Assembly (NCBI RefSeq): GCF_037969765.1
Contig: NZ_CP150207.1
Location: 2,714,001 to 2,778,000 of the forward strand
Length of the DNA: 64,000 nt
DNA from: Paenibacillus sp. FSL W8-0186
GTDB taxonomy: Bacteria > Bacillota > Bacilli > Paenibacillales > Paenibacillaceae
Reading direction: 5' to 3'
The notes beneath the pieces are model-generated. The model did not search any database, was not told where the DNA came from, and saw only the letters and a program-made list of their open reading frames with translations. How positions within the stretch are numbered: the stretch's first letter is position 1; every line of letters begins with the position of its first letter. A program made the position numbers and the translations under genes. Positions 27,753-37,594 of the stretch are shown here, one piece after another.

Positions 27753-29714
27753 ATGGCGAACATAGATCGCAAAAATGTGGAACGCATCATCCAAGCCGTT
27801 GGCGGTAAAGACAATATCGAAGCGGCTACGCATTGCGTGACCCGATTGAGATTTGCCCTTGTGGATGAAAGCAAGGTTGATTCCAAGGCATTGGATGAAA
27901 ATGATCTCGTCAAAGGGCAGTTCTCGACCCAGGGCCAATTCCAGGTCGTAATCGGACCGGGTCTGGTCGATCAGGTCTATGATGAGATGCTGAAAATTAC
28001 CGGGGGAGCAAGAGCGAGCAAAGATGACGTTAAAACACTCGCCAGCAAGAAGCAAAATCCGCTTCAGCGGGCGATCAAGACGCTGGCCGATATTTTCATT
28101 CCAATATTGCCTGCGATCGTAATGGCGGGTTTGCTGCTCGGCATTAACAACATACTGACGGGACCGGACATTTTCTATGCAGGCCAGTCACTCATTGAAG
28201 TACACCCGCAGTGGGCAGACGTTGCTTCGATCATCAACCTGATTGCAAGCACAGCCTTCGCCTTCCTGCCGGTATTGATTGGATGGTCCGCGGTCCGGCA
28301 ATTTGGCGGAAGCCCGCTGCTGGGGATCGTGCTTGGCCTGATTCTGGTCAATCCCGATCTGATGAGCGCTTATCAATATGCCGATGCCAAACTTGCAGGC
28401 ACGGTGCCGGTCTGGAATCTCTTTGGTCTTGATGTCGAGAAAATCGGTTATCAAGGGCAGGTGCTTCCAGTCCTGGTCTCCGCGTATCTTTTAGCGAAAA
28501 TCGAGAGCTTCCTGAACAAACACGTGCATGATTCGATCAAGCTGCTTGTCGTAGCACCCGTAGCCTTGCTGGTGACCGGATTCCTTGCGTTTATCGTTGT
28601 AGGGCCGATCACGTTTGCAATCGGTAACGTACTCACGTCAGGGCTGGTCAGCATTTTTGATTCTTTTGCCGCGCTTGGCGGATTGATTTATGGAGGATTG
28701 TACTCCTTGCTGGTCATCACGGGAATGCACCATACCTTCCTAGCCGTCGATATTCAGCTCATCGGCAGCCAAGGCGGAACCTTCCTGTGGCCGATGCTGG
28801 CTTTGGCGAATATCGCGCAGGGCGCTGCGGCGCTTGCTATGATGTTCGTTGCCAGAGAGCAGAAAGCCAAAGGGCTGGCCGTAACATCATCAATTTCCGC
28901 CTTCTTGGGAGTTACTGAGCCGGCTATCTTCGGCGTGAATGTGCGCCACAGATATCCTTTTATTTTCGGAATGATCGGTTCCGGGATCGCGGGCGTGATT
29001 TTAGCCATTAATAATGTTCTAGCGTCTTCGATCGGGGTCGGCGGCATTCCTGGCTTCCTGTCGATTTTCCCGAACCAATGGGGCATCTTCTTCCTGGGAA
29101 TGGCTATTGTGCTTGTGGTTCCCTTTGCGGGAACGCTCTTGTATGGCAAGTATCGCATGTCTAAAACAGGCTTGGCGGTCAACGCTGAAGCGGAAGAACC
29201 TAAGAAAGAGGCGGTTCAACCACAATCTGAAGTACAAGCTAATTCGGGCAAGCTTCCCATTGATATCGCGGCGCCGTTAAGCGGGGAAATTGTTTCTTTG
29301 TCCGAAGTTCCTGACCCTGCTTTCGCGGAGAAGCAGATGGGACAAGGCATTGCTATCGTTCCATCGGAGGGCAAGGTTTTTGCTCCGTTTGACGGTACGG
29401 TTGCGCACCTGATCAAGAGCAAGCATGCATTGATTTTAACAGATACGAACGGTATTCAGATTTTGATTCATGTCGGTATCAACACGGTTTCCTTGAAAGG
29501 CGAGGGCTTTACCGCTCACGTGGAGACAGGGGCTTCAATTACCAAGGGTCAGCTGCTGCTTGAATTCGACATGGAGCGGATTGAGCAGGCTGGACTTCCA
29601 GTCATTACACCGGTGATCGTGCCGGACGGACAGGACGTCATCGAACAGGTGAAGGAATATGAAGGACCAGCGGTTCACAGCGATACGACAGTGCTGCAGG
29701 TTACGCTCAGATAA
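27753..29714 (+). CDS. treP: trehalose PTS permease EIIBC with fused EIIA
   Basis: The 653-residue protein has an EIIB domain (about 1-90, phospho-Cys C28 in THCVTRLRF), a hydrophobic EIIC domain (about 105-470, with GVTEPAIFGVN) and a glucose-type EIIA domain at the end (about 510-650, phospho-His H573 in ILIHVGINTV). It imports trehalose and phosphorylates it on the way in. B. subtilis TreP lacks the EIIA part, so this version is self-sufficient. The ATG at 27753 is 9 nt from CAGGAG; the ATG at 27747 is too close. Confidence 0.92.
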   Translation: MANIDRKNVERIIQAVGGKDNIEAATHCVTRLRFALVDESKVDSKALDENDLVKGQFSTQGQFQVVIGPGLVDQVYDEMLKITGGARASKDDVKTLASKKQNPLQRAIKTLADIFIPILPAIVMAGLLLGINNILTGPDIFYAGQSLIEVHPQWADVASIINLIASTAFAFLPVLIGWSAVRQFGGSPLLGIVLGLILVNPDLMSAYQYADAKLAGTVPVWNLFGLDVEKIGYQGQVLPVLVSAYLLAKIESFLNKHVHDSIKLLVVAPVALLVTGFLAFIVVGPITFAIGNVLTSGLVSIFDSFAALGGLIYGGLYSLLVITGMHHTFLAVDIQLIGSQGGTFLWPMLALANIAQGAAALAMMFVAREQKAKGLAVTSSISAFLGVTEPAIFGVNVRHRYPFIFGMIGSGIAGVILAINNVLASSIGVGGIPGFLSIFPNQWGIFFLGMAIVLVVPFAGTLLYGKYRMSKTGLAVNAEAEEPKKEAVQPQSEVQANSGKLPIDIAAPLSGEIVSLSEVPDPAFAEKQMGQGIAIVPSEGKVFAPFDGTVAHLIKSKHALILTDTNGIQILIHVGINTVSLKGEGFTAHVETGASITKGQLLLEFDMERIEQAGLPVITPVIVPDGQDVIEQVKEYEGPAVHSDTTVLQVTLR

Positions 29715-29788
29715 AAATTCGTGCTCTAGGAGCGGGGCTGTAACGACATTGCCACAAATCATGATACAATGATGTAGGTGATCAGGTG

Positions 29789-30514
29789 ATGAAGAACAAT
29801 ATTTTTATGAGCCTCTATAAGGATTACGCTGAACGAATCGATGACGGTACGCTGCCGCCAGGGAGTAAGCTCCCTTCAGAGAATGAGCTGGCTGCGACCT
29901 ACGGGGCCTCGAGAGAGACCGTGCGCAAGGGCTTGAACCTGCTGGCACAGAATGGGTACATCAACAAAGTAAAAGGGAAGGGCTCTTTCGTTCTGGCTAC
30001 GGGACGGCTCAAGTTTCCGATATCGGGGCTAGTCAGCTATAAAGAGTTGTCCGAGCGGCTCGGCAAACCAAGCCGGACCCTGGTCTATACAACCGAACGC
30101 GTTCCTGCCGGGGACACGATTGCCAAGGAACTGCAAATTGAACCGGAAGAGCCGGTGTGGAAAGTAATTCGCGCCAGGGAAATCGACGGCGAACGCATTA
30201 TTCTGGATATCGATTATCTGCTTGCTGAGGTCGTTCCGCATTTGACAGAGGATATCGCGGCTGATTCGATATATCATTATTTGGAGCAGGAGCTACAGTT
30301 GAAAATCAGCTATGCCGAGAAAGTGATTTCTGTAGAACAGGCTACTGAGCAAGATTATCGCTGCATGGACTTAGGAGAGGACAAGCATGTGGTTGTCGTC
30401 CGGGGATATGTGCACCTGGAGGATACGACGCTCTTTCAGTATACGGAGTCCCGGCATCGGCTGGACAAGTTTCAGTTCGTTGATTTCGCAAGAAGAATAT
30501 CGAGGGAGAACTAA
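29789..30514 (+). CDS. treR: GntR-family repressor of the trehalose operon
   Basis: The 241-residue protein has an N-terminal winged helix (PGSKLPSENELAATYGASRETVRKGL) and a C-terminal UTRA effector domain, as in Bacillus TreR, which is induced by trehalose 6-phosphate. It follows treP by 74 bp and should bind the two operators before treA. The ATG at 29789 has SD AGGTGAT; a GTG at 29786 is adjacent. Confidence 0.9.
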   Translation: MKNNIFMSLYKDYAERIDDGTLPPGSKLPSENELAATYGASRETVRKGLNLLAQNGYINKVKGKGSFVLATGRLKFPISGLVSYKELSERLGKPSRTLVYTTERVPAGDTIAKELQIEPEEPVWKVIRAREIDGERIILDIDYLLAEVVPHLTEDIAADSIYHYLEQELQLKISYAEKVISVEQATEQDYRCMDLGEDKHVVVVRGYVHLEDTTLFQYTESRHRLDKFQFVDFARRISREN

Positions 30515-30530
30515 ATAGTGTTGAGATCAG

Positions 30531-30574
30531 AAGGGGCTGCCACAGAGGTCATCATAGATGACTGAGGGGCGCCC
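30531..30574 (+). terminator. terminator of the tre operon
   Basis: AAGGGGC pairs with GCCCCTT around an inner stem (GTCATC with GATGAC), followed by TTCTTTC. Confidence 0.7.
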
Positions 30575-30735
30575 CTTTTCTTTCAGAAAGCTATCCGTTT
30601 CAGCGGAATTCGTTGACTCGTTTACTTGCATTCCATTCTTTAGCTCGTCTTATATTGCTTTCGATTACTAAGGTGCTATGCACTAAGCTATGTCGTAAAC
30701 TATGCTAAATCGTACACTAAGCTATGTTCGAACAC

Positions 30736-30935
30736 TAAATGGAATGCATGTATCTAATTATCCTATCAGCGCATAGTTCAGGGAATTAAATGGATTTTAT
30801 GCACCTATATTCAAGAATCTCGCCCATGACCGCCTTCTTCCTTCTTCTAACGACATGAAATACACTTAAACTCACTTTCCGTTCGTCGCCGCAGAAATTA
30901 ACTACTATAAATCCATTAAATAAGTTCCAACTATT
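30736..30935. repeat. dispersed intergenic element, copy 2
   Basis: Aligns with 16061-16262 in the same orientation. The inner inverted pair (near 30786 and 30908: TTAAATGGATTTTAT with ATAAATCCATTAA) is better kept here than the outer pair. Upstream, CACTAAGCTATGT occurs twice (30681 and 30715). The rest of 30575-31064 has no gene that I can support. Confidence 0.75.
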
Positions 30936-31064
30936 AAAATTGCTGTGGCAGAGGAAAACTATCTATATACAACGGGTTTGGATTTGGAATTGTCGCTACA
31001 GCCCACAATTTACTGAAGGTGGTAGGCTTACGCCTTGCTGCTATCCCGCTCAAAAAGCTCAGTA

Positions 31065-31111
31065 CAAAAAAGTTGGATGATAAACAGGTTGTGTTTACAT
31101 CCAACTTTTTG
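31065..31111. terminator. terminator of the tandem-barrel gene
   Basis: CAAAAAAGTTGGATG pairs with CATCCAACTTTTTG around a loop of about 18 nt. The T-tract reads on both strands, and the hairpin lies downstream of the minus-strand gene. Confidence 0.75.
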
Positions 31112-31191
31112 TTTTTGGGACTAACTGAACAGACTCTATTTTTTCAGATATCAGGAAAATAATCTTCTATGGTCTCAGGTTCCAGCCTATT

Positions 31192-33054
31192 TTATGGTTT
31201 GGCGTTCTTCCAATAAGTATAAGCATGAACCAGCGTACCTTTGAAAGACGTATGCTTCAATAACCCCTTCAGTTTCGCGAGTTCTTCCTCCATGTAGGCT
31301 GCACCCTCTTCAAAAAAGGTAATATGATTGCCTTCATGGCTGGCTTTGATTTCGACGGAGATATAGATCGGCTTGCCCAGCTCCTCTGCGAATGCAATCT
31401 CTTCTTTGGTCACATCCACAATGCCGTTGGAGCCTTCGGCCGAGTCCCGGAAAGCCATCAGAGCGACATGATCCATACGGTCAATCATCCATTTGCTGAG
31501 GGATATGTCCTCGCCGGTAACCTTGTACTTGTCCAGCCATACGGCTAAATCCATGCTGGCCTCGAGGTTGGAATCCTTCCTCAGTTCTGTGACAAACGCA
31601 TCCAGGTTCGAGGTCCATTCGGAAATAATCTGCTGCGGATCCATCCTCCACTCAGGCAGCACATAAGGCTCGATATCCAAATGGATTCCATGAAAACGCT
31701 CATCAGGCTCTACGGCGCGGTTATAATCTTTAACGTAGTTGACGAGCCTCATCATTCTAGGTAGTTCATATTCCATAGCCCATGTCGGTGTTCCTCCCAG
31801 GGCATGCACTTCAATTCCGGCTGCAGCCGCTTGTTTTATAAATGATGAGTAGGCGCTGAACGGCTGCTGAAGATCCAATCGCACATATAACCAGTTCAGT
31901 TGTTTTTCCATGGCAAATTCCAGAATATCTTGGCTGTTCCGGATAACTTCGCCGGACTCCCAAATGTAGGTGCCTCTGACGACTTCATCGCGCTGAACAG
32001 GCTGCGCATCAGGCACAACGTCGATGGGTTCAGGCTCAGGCTCCGTACCGGGTTCCGGTTGCGGTTCTGGTTCAGGCTCAGGCTCAGGCTCTTGACCTGG
32101 GTCCGGATCTGGCGTTGGATCAGGAACCGGTTTCGAAGGCTCTTCTCCATCAGGTACCGTGTCATCTTCCGAACTATCTTGATAGATGTTCTTCCAGTTG
32201 CGCATATCATGGATGGCAAGCCCTGCGAAGGATGTATGGGAACTTAACGAAGAGGACAATAGCTGCAAAGTCTGCTCCATTTGTTCTTTGCTGTGACCGT
32301 GAAAGGTGGTGTAGGCTTGCTGGGGCATTTCTTTGGTGTTGACCGCAATGAGCAGTTTCTTCCCCAGCTTGCTGGCAAGCTCGAGCTCATCCTGGGAGAG
32401 GCTGATGATGCCGTTCTCCGAATCGACCTGGTTGCGATATGCCATGATTGTCACATGGTCAAACGTACTTATCAGCCACTCGTTTAGACTGGTGCCATTC
32501 TCCAGGGTGAAGTGGTCAAACCAAAAAGGGATATCTATCCCGCGCTCTAGGCCTGATCCCGATAACTTGCTAAGAAATGCCTTTAGATTGCTTTCCCAGG
32601 ATGAGATGATCTCATCGGGCCCGCTTTCCCACTGGTCAAGGACATAAGGCTCGATATCAAGATGGACGCCATCGAAGCGGCCTTCAGGCGTTACGGAACC
32701 GTTATAGTCCATCACCCAATCAGCAAGGCCAAGCATATCGTCGCGATATTCCACAAGAGCCCATCTTGGATCGCCCCCCAAAGCATGAACCGCGATTTGC
32801 GCCTCATGCGCGCGCTTAACGAAAGCTTCGTAGGTTTCTTTCGGCATTTGTCGATTGATCTGCAGGTAGATCAGATTAATGCCTTCATTCCGCGAAAAAC
32901 GAAGAATTTGCTCTCCGCCGTCCATAATCATATCCGTTTGCCATATCCAAGTTGCTTTCATCATAGATTTTTCTCCGTAAACCGGGGATTGAAATCCCAA
33001 TAGAAGCAAGGCAACCAGAAGAACGACAAGCTTTTGGCAACCTTTCACATTCAT
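31192..33054 (-). CDS. secreted protein with two tandem GH18-like barrels and a Pro/Glu linker
   Basis: The 620-residue protein begins with a signal peptide (KLVVLLVALLLLGF, cleavage near residue 27). Two homologous halves follow, about 33-290 and 355-618. Both contain a W-I-W/Y-I-W-like start (ATWIWQ and GTYIWE), HALGG.P.WA, the strand-4 motif HLDIEPYVL, a later HVTIMAYR or HVALMAFR, and GKKLLIAV or GKPIYISV. This is the layout of a GH18-like TIM barrel with an Asp/Glu pair. A linker of about 60 residues rich in Pro, Glu and Asp joins them. The substrate is unknown; cell-wall or polysaccharide binding is plausible. The ATG at 33054 follows GGAGGG. Confidence 0.75.
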   Translation of the reverse strand: MNVKGCQKLVVLLVALLLLGFQSPVYGEKSMMKATWIWQTDMIMDGGEQILRFSRNEGINLIYLQINRQMPKETYEAFVKRAHEAQIAVHALGGDPRWALVEYRDDMLGLADWVMDYNGSVTPEGRFDGVHLDIEPYVLDQWESGPDEIISSWESNLKAFLSKLSGSGLERGIDIPFWFDHFTLENGTSLNEWLISTFDHVTIMAYRNQVDSENGIISLSQDELELASKLGKKLLIAVNTKEMPQQAYTTFHGHSKEQMEQTLQLLSSSLSSHTSFAGLAIHDMRNWKNIYQDSSEDDTVPDGEEPSKPVPDPTPDPDPGQEPEPEPEPEPQPEPGTEPEPEPIDVVPDAQPVQRDEVVRGTYIWESGEVIRNSQDILEFAMEKQLNWLYVRLDLQQPFSAYSSFIKQAAAAGIEVHALGGTPTWAMEYELPRMMRLVNYVKDYNRAVEPDERFHGIHLDIEPYVLPEWRMDPQQIISEWTSNLDAFVTELRKDSNLEASMDLAVWLDKYKVTGEDISLSKWMIDRMDHVALMAFRDSAEGSNGIVDVTKEEIAFAEELGKPIYISVEIKASHEGNHITFFEEGAAYMEEELAKLKGLLKHTSFKGTLVHAYTYWKNAKP

Positions 33055-33111
33055 GGTTTACCCTCCATTCCTCTCTAAGAAATTGATCTCTCTCTAAAAG
33101 TGAACGGGGTT

Positions 33112-33117
33112 ATTATA
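33112..33117 (-). promoter_or_regulatory. possible -10 box of the tandem-barrel gene
   Basis: TATAAT on the minus strand, 58 bp before the start. No convincing -35 box is seen. An imperfect palindrome TGTACT-5-AGTACA lies at 33302-33318; the rest of 33118-33426 shows nothing recognisable. Confidence 0.3.
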
Positions 33118-33426
33118 GCATTGATATCAAAAAAATATATGAGCCCATGTTCTTACGGGACGGGTTGCATAAAGCGAGCTGCCGCAGGAAAGGTATAAAA
33201 GGAACTACTTCATGTCCAGGGTATTTTAATAACGAATCACAATTTGTATAATTATGTAGAATTTTGAGGCTAACTACTTAGGAGTAAAGTTGCGATTTGC
33301 TTGTACTGATTTAGTACAGTGTCACTGTTTCTATGCCTGACGACCAATTAATGTAAATTAAATGATTTTTCGCTAATTTGCTGTTTTACCGGAAAATGTG
33401 ATTAGAGGGACCGAGACATATAAAGG

Positions 33427-33450
33427 AAGGGTGCCATAAGGCACCCTTTT
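33427..33450. terminator. terminator of the crystallin-like gene
   Basis: AAGGGTGCC and GGCACCCTT form a 9-bp stem around ATAA, just downstream of the minus-strand gene. Confidence 0.8.
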
Positions 33451-33456
33451 ACGGTG

Positions 33457-33831
33457 TTATTGTCTAATAACGAGTACGTCTTGAGGCGGTCTACCCGAGC
33501 TTTGAATTTGATTGATTTCGGAGTTTGTAAGGTCTCGGCCTACCAAAATGAACGAAGATGTGACATTGTTAAAATTAAAATTGCTTAAGTTCGCTACGTT
33601 TTGGCTGCCACGGAATACCCGGAACGATCCTTGAAAGTTAATTTGCGAAAACAATACAAGCGTTACTTGAGATCTCTGAACAACATTTCTCAGTCTGAAG
33701 CTGGAAAGAACATTGTCAAACCGGAATGCCCCGAGATCCCGAACCGCAACTCCTCCACGTCTGAATACAATTCGACGACCGGTAAAATTGATGCCAGACC
33801 AAAGTACAAGACGTATATCTCGATTTGCCAA
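33457..33831 (-). CDS. beta/gamma-crystallin-like protein
   Basis: The 124-residue protein has two Greek-key motifs: VLWSGINFTGRRIVFR with DNVLSSFRL, and VLFSQINFQGSFRVFRG with NNVTSSFILV. The duplicated pattern and the Y/F-x-x-x-x-F-x-G plus S-S-F spacing fit a single beta/gamma-crystallin domain. Bacterial members often bind Ca2+ through N/D-x-x-S-S. No signal peptide is present. The TTG at 33831 is 8 nt from AAAGGAG; the GTG at 33840 would overlap the SD. The function is unknown; spore or stress roles are guesses. Confidence 0.8.
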   Translation of the reverse strand: MANRDIRLVLWSGINFTGRRIVFRRGGVAVRDLGAFRFDNVLSSFRLRNVVQRSQVTLVLFSQINFQGSFRVFRGSQNVANLSNFNFNNVTSSFILVGRDLTNSEINQIQSSGRPPQDVLVIRQ

Positions 33832-34126
33832 TAATATCACTCCTTTTTATAGATTGATATATTTTATGCAATAATTCATAGTCCGTAAGAGGCAAATAAA
33901 GCAGGGTAAAGGTTTGTTTTCATATAGCAAAAATTGAAAAATGATTTTCTAGATCTAGCGCATAGTTTATTGATTAACAACTTAAAGAAAATTCTTTGGA
34001 AAACTTAGAATGATCTCTAATCATGCTCACTGGATTTCACGACATGCTATAGTATTTTGAAGGATGTGATTATGCAGTCAGCCTCTTTATTTCCTCATTA
34101 TTATCAAATCTCAGGAGAAAGCGAGT

Positions 34127-37100
34127 ATGCCGACCATGAACAAGAAAACACTCTTTAATGATGGATGGGAATTTGCCAAAAGCGGTCTAAAGACAGCGGA
34201 TCATACAGGTCTGTCCTTTGAGCCGGTCGATATTCCTCATGATTGGCTGATCTACAATACACTTGATCTCTATGAGAACAGCATTGGCTGGTACCGTAAG
34301 AAATTTACATGTGCCAAGGAAGGCAAACAATTGCTGCTCTGCTTCGATGGCGTCTATATGGATTCCTCCGTTTATGTGAACGGGCAATTCGTAGGCGAAT
34401 GGAAGTATGGATATTCTTCATTTGAGCATGAAATCACAAATGCCGTTATTGAAGGGGAAAATGAGATTATCGTTAAAGTCGTGCACCAGAGCCCTAACAG
34501 CAGATGGTACTCGGGAGCCGGTATATACCGGAATGTATGGCTGAAGGAAAGAACAGCCAATTACATTGCTTCCGATGGCGTATACATATCGACAAAGCAG
34601 TTAGAACACGGCTGGGAGGTAGAAATTGATACCCAGCTAAGTCTTGAGCAGGATGTCTATCTCTCGCATACGATCATGGGTCAAGGCCAGATCATCGCCG
34701 AGATTGCGGATCACATCACAGCAGGCGCCGGGCCAGCCATCCTTAACCAGCAGAAGCTAACGGTAGAGCAGCCTAAGCTGTGGAGCCCGGAAGAGCCACA
34801 TTTGTACCAGCTCATAACCCGGCTATATCCTGCCGTAGCAGGCGGGGAGAAGCCGCAGAGCCATGCAACGGAAGTGTTTGAAACCGTTTCCCATGCTATC
34901 GGGTTTCGAACCATCCGCCTGGACCCTAATGAAGGATTCATATTAAACGGAGTCAAAATCAAGCTGAACGGGGTATGCGAGCACCATGATCTGGGCGCTT
35001 TGGGGGCGGCATTTAATAAGACCGCTCTGCGAAGAAGATTCATTATTCTGAAGGAAATGGGCGCTAATGCGATTCGCACGGCCCATAACATGCCTGCCAA
35101 AGAGCTGATGGAGCTGGCGGACGAGATGGGCATGCTTGTGGTCTCGGAAGCTTTTGATATGTGGGAAAGAGCGAAGACGCCATATGATTATGCCAGGTTC
35201 TTCAAGGATTGGGCACATCGGGACGTCCGCAGCTGGGTCATGCGGGACCGGAACCATCCGAGCCTGATCATGTGGAGCATCGGCAATGAGATTTATGATA
35301 CCCATGCCGATGAACGAGGCCAGGACATCACTCGGATGCTGATGGACGCCGTATTGGAATTTGACCCGAAGCAGAATGGCAGGGTCACGATTGGCTCGAA
35401 CTATATGCCATGGGAGAACGCACAGCAATGTGCCGATATCGTGAAGGTCGCAGGCTATAATTATGCGGAAAAATACTATAAACAGCACCACAAGGAGCAT
35501 CCAGACTGGATCATTTACGGGAGTGAGACGGCTTCCGTCGTGCAAAGCCGGGGCATCTACCATTTTCCGTTTGCAAAATCCATACTTGCCGATGATGATG
35601 AGCAGTGCTCTGCACTCGGCAACAGCTCTACGAGCTGGGGAGCCAAATCGGCGGAAGCCTGCATTTTGGCTGAACGGGATACGCCTTTCTCACTAGGCCA
35701 GTTTATATGGACCGGATTCGACTATATCGGCGAACCGACGCCGTATCATACGAAGAGCTCATATTTTGGGCAGATTGATACGGCCACTTTTCCCAAAGAT
35801 TCGTACTATATTTATCAGTCGGCTTGGACCGATTACAGAACGAAACCGATGGTGCACATCCTGCCATATTGGGATTTCAATCCGGGGCAATTGATCGACG
35901 TGCGGGTCTGCTCAAACGCGCCGAGAATCGAACTGCAGTTCAATGGCGAAACGATTGGCAGGCATGATATCGATCATGAGCATGGAACTGAACTTGTCGG
36001 CTGGTGGCAAATTCCTTATGCGCCAGAGGAATTGAAAGCCATCGCCTATGATGAGACAGGCCGGATCATAGCCACTGACGTCAAATCCTCATTCGGGGAT
36101 GCAAGCAAAATCTGCTTAAAGGCGGATAAGGATCAGCTTGTAGCGAATGGCACGGATCTTATGTTTGTCGAAATTTCGATGGAGGACGACAAGGGCCATC
36201 CGGTAGAAAACGCCAATAACCGGGTACATGTCGAGGTTACGGGCGCAGGCAGGCTCATTGGGCTCGATAACGGAGACAGTACGGACTATGATCCATATAA
36301 GGGCCGAAGCCGCAGGCTGTTTAGCGGCAAGCTCATGGCGATCATCGCTGCGACCCTGGAGGCCGGAGAGATTCATATGAAAGTAACCTCCCAGGGACTG
36401 GCCAGCCAAACAGCTGTCTTTGAATCCCATGTGGACGAAGACGGAGTCCATGCCGGGATAAGCGCCCGAACAGAGAATGAAGAGCTGCCTTGCGCCATGG
36501 GAGCTGCAAATGAAATACCGCTCCGCAAAATCGAATTGATCAGCGAGGGTGGACAACAGTTTGATCCGTCCAGACGGGAAATCGTGGTCAGGGCTCAGCT
36601 AAATCCAGCAGCAGTTTCGTACCGTGATGTCGAATGGTCCGTCGTTAATGACGCGGGCATTGAGTCCAATATTGCGAAAGTGGAGGCGAATGGGCATGAA
36701 GCGATAATCACCGCTCTTGGAGACGGAGAATTCAGGCTGCGCTGCATGAGCAAGAACGGTACGGACAAAATTAAGCTCATATCCCAGTTGGAGTTTACGG
36801 CAAGCGGACTTGGTTCGGCCTATAAGGATCCGTATAAATTCATTTCTGCCGGGCTCTATGATTATAGCAAAGGCGAGGTCAGCAATGGAAATGAACGGGG
36901 CGTAGCTACGAGCAGGGACGGCGAGACCCAGGTTGGCTTCCATGAGATCGACTTTGGGCCGTATGGTTCAGATACGATTACGATTTCAGTCTTTGCCCTG
37001 TCGAGCGAGCCGTATCCCTTGGAAATTTGGGAAGGTATGCCGGGAGAGGAAGGCAGCGAGCTTCTTGCCAACGTCATTTATCAGAAAGAGAGCCAGTGGA

Positions 37101-37594
37101 ACGTGTACCAGGAGGAGACGTATCGTCTTTCCAAGACGCTTCGCGGGGTGACCTCGATCTGCTTCGTGCTGCGGCAGAAGGTGCATATCAAGGGGTTTTC
37201 TTTTGAAGCGAAGAACAGAGCATTTGAGCAAAATATCGCCGCCCATAGCGACCGTATTTACGGCGATACGTATACCATCACAGATAACAGCGTCGAAGGC
37301 ATCGGCAATAACGTCTCCCTGGTATTCGAGCAGATGGACTTTGGCAGTGAAGGGGCGACGAAACTCATCATTTGCGGCCGTTCGCCGCTGGACAAGAATA
37401 CGATTCATATCCGGTTTGACTCGGAGGAGGGCGAGAGCAATCAGCTCGTCGAGTTCACGCATTCCGCAGAATACGAAGAGCGGGTATTCGATATCGAGAA
37501 AATTACCGGAACGTGCAAGGTGACCTTCATTTTCCTTCCGGGCAGCCTGTTTGACTTCGGCTGGTTCCGGTTTGTCAGCCAGACTCCACATTAA
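34127..37594 (+). CDS. GH2-family glycoside hydrolase (beta-galactosidase-like) with two C-terminal carbohydrate-binding-like modules
   Basis: The 1155-residue protein has the GH2 sugar-binding, immunoglobulin-like and TIM-barrel domains. The acid/base is E388 in WSIGNEIYD and the nucleophile is E467 in YGSETAS. After about residue 610 come Ig-like segments, and then two beta-sandwich modules (about 905-1030 and 1035-1150) resembling CBM6-type galactose/xylan binders. It has no signal peptide, so it acts on imported oligosaccharides or is released another way. The ATG at 34127 is 8 nt from AGGAGA. The stop lies inside the convergent cdaS gene (20-bp overlap), and no terminator follows directly. 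Confidence 0.88.
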   Translation: MPTMNKKTLFNDGWEFAKSGLKTADHTGLSFEPVDIPHDWLIYNTLDLYENSIGWYRKKFTCAKEGKQLLLCFDGVYMDSSVYVNGQFVGEWKYGYSSFEHEITNAVIEGENEIIVKVVHQSPNSRWYSGAGIYRNVWLKERTANYIASDGVYISTKQLEHGWEVEIDTQLSLEQDVYLSHTIMGQGQIIAEIADHITAGAGPAILNQQKLTVEQPKLWSPEEPHLYQLITRLYPAVAGGEKPQSHATEVFETVSHAIGFRTIRLDPNEGFILNGVKIKLNGVCEHHDLGALGAAFNKTALRRRFIILKEMGANAIRTAHNMPAKELMELADEMGMLVVSEAFDMWERAKTPYDYARFFKDWAHRDVRSWVMRDRNHPSLIMWSIGNEIYDTHADERGQDITRMLMDAVLEFDPKQNGRVTIGSNYMPWENAQQCADIVKVAGYNYAEKYYKQHHKEHPDWIIYGSETASVVQSRGIYHFPFAKSILADDDEQCSALGNSSTSWGAKSAEACILAERDTPFSLGQFIWTGFDYIGEPTPYHTKSSYFGQIDTATFPKDSYYIYQSAWTDYRTKPMVHILPYWDFNPGQLIDVRVCSNAPRIELQFNGETIGRHDIDHEHGTELVGWWQIPYAPEELKAIAYDETGRIIATDVKSSFGDASKICLKADKDQLVANGTDLMFVEISMEDDKGHPVENANNRVHVEVTGAGRLIGLDNGDSTDYDPYKGRSRRLFSGKLMAIIAATLEAGEIHMKVTSQGLASQTAVFESHVDEDGVHAGISARTENEELPCAMGAANEIPLRKIELISEGGQQFDPSRREIVVRAQLNPAAVSYRDVEWSVVNDAGIESNIAKVEANGHEAIITALGDGEFRLRCMSKNGTDKIKLISQLEFTASGLGSAYKDPYKFISAGLYDYSKGEVSNGNERGVATSRDGETQVGFHEIDFGPYGSDTITISVFALSSEPYPLEIWEGMPGEEGSELLANVIYQKESQWNVYQEETYRLSKTLRGVTSICFVLRQKVHIKGFSFEAKNRAFEQNIAAHSDRIYGDTYTITDNSVEGIGNNVSLVFEQMDFGSEGATKLIICGRSPLDKNTIHIRFDSEEGESNQLVEFTHSAEYEERVFDIEKITGTCKVTFIFLPGSLFDFGWFRFVSQTPH

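Noticed and set aside
34943..35563. 206-codon minus-strand frame inside the GH2 gene
   Set aside because: Antisense of catalytic GH2 sequence with no SD and unrelated composition.
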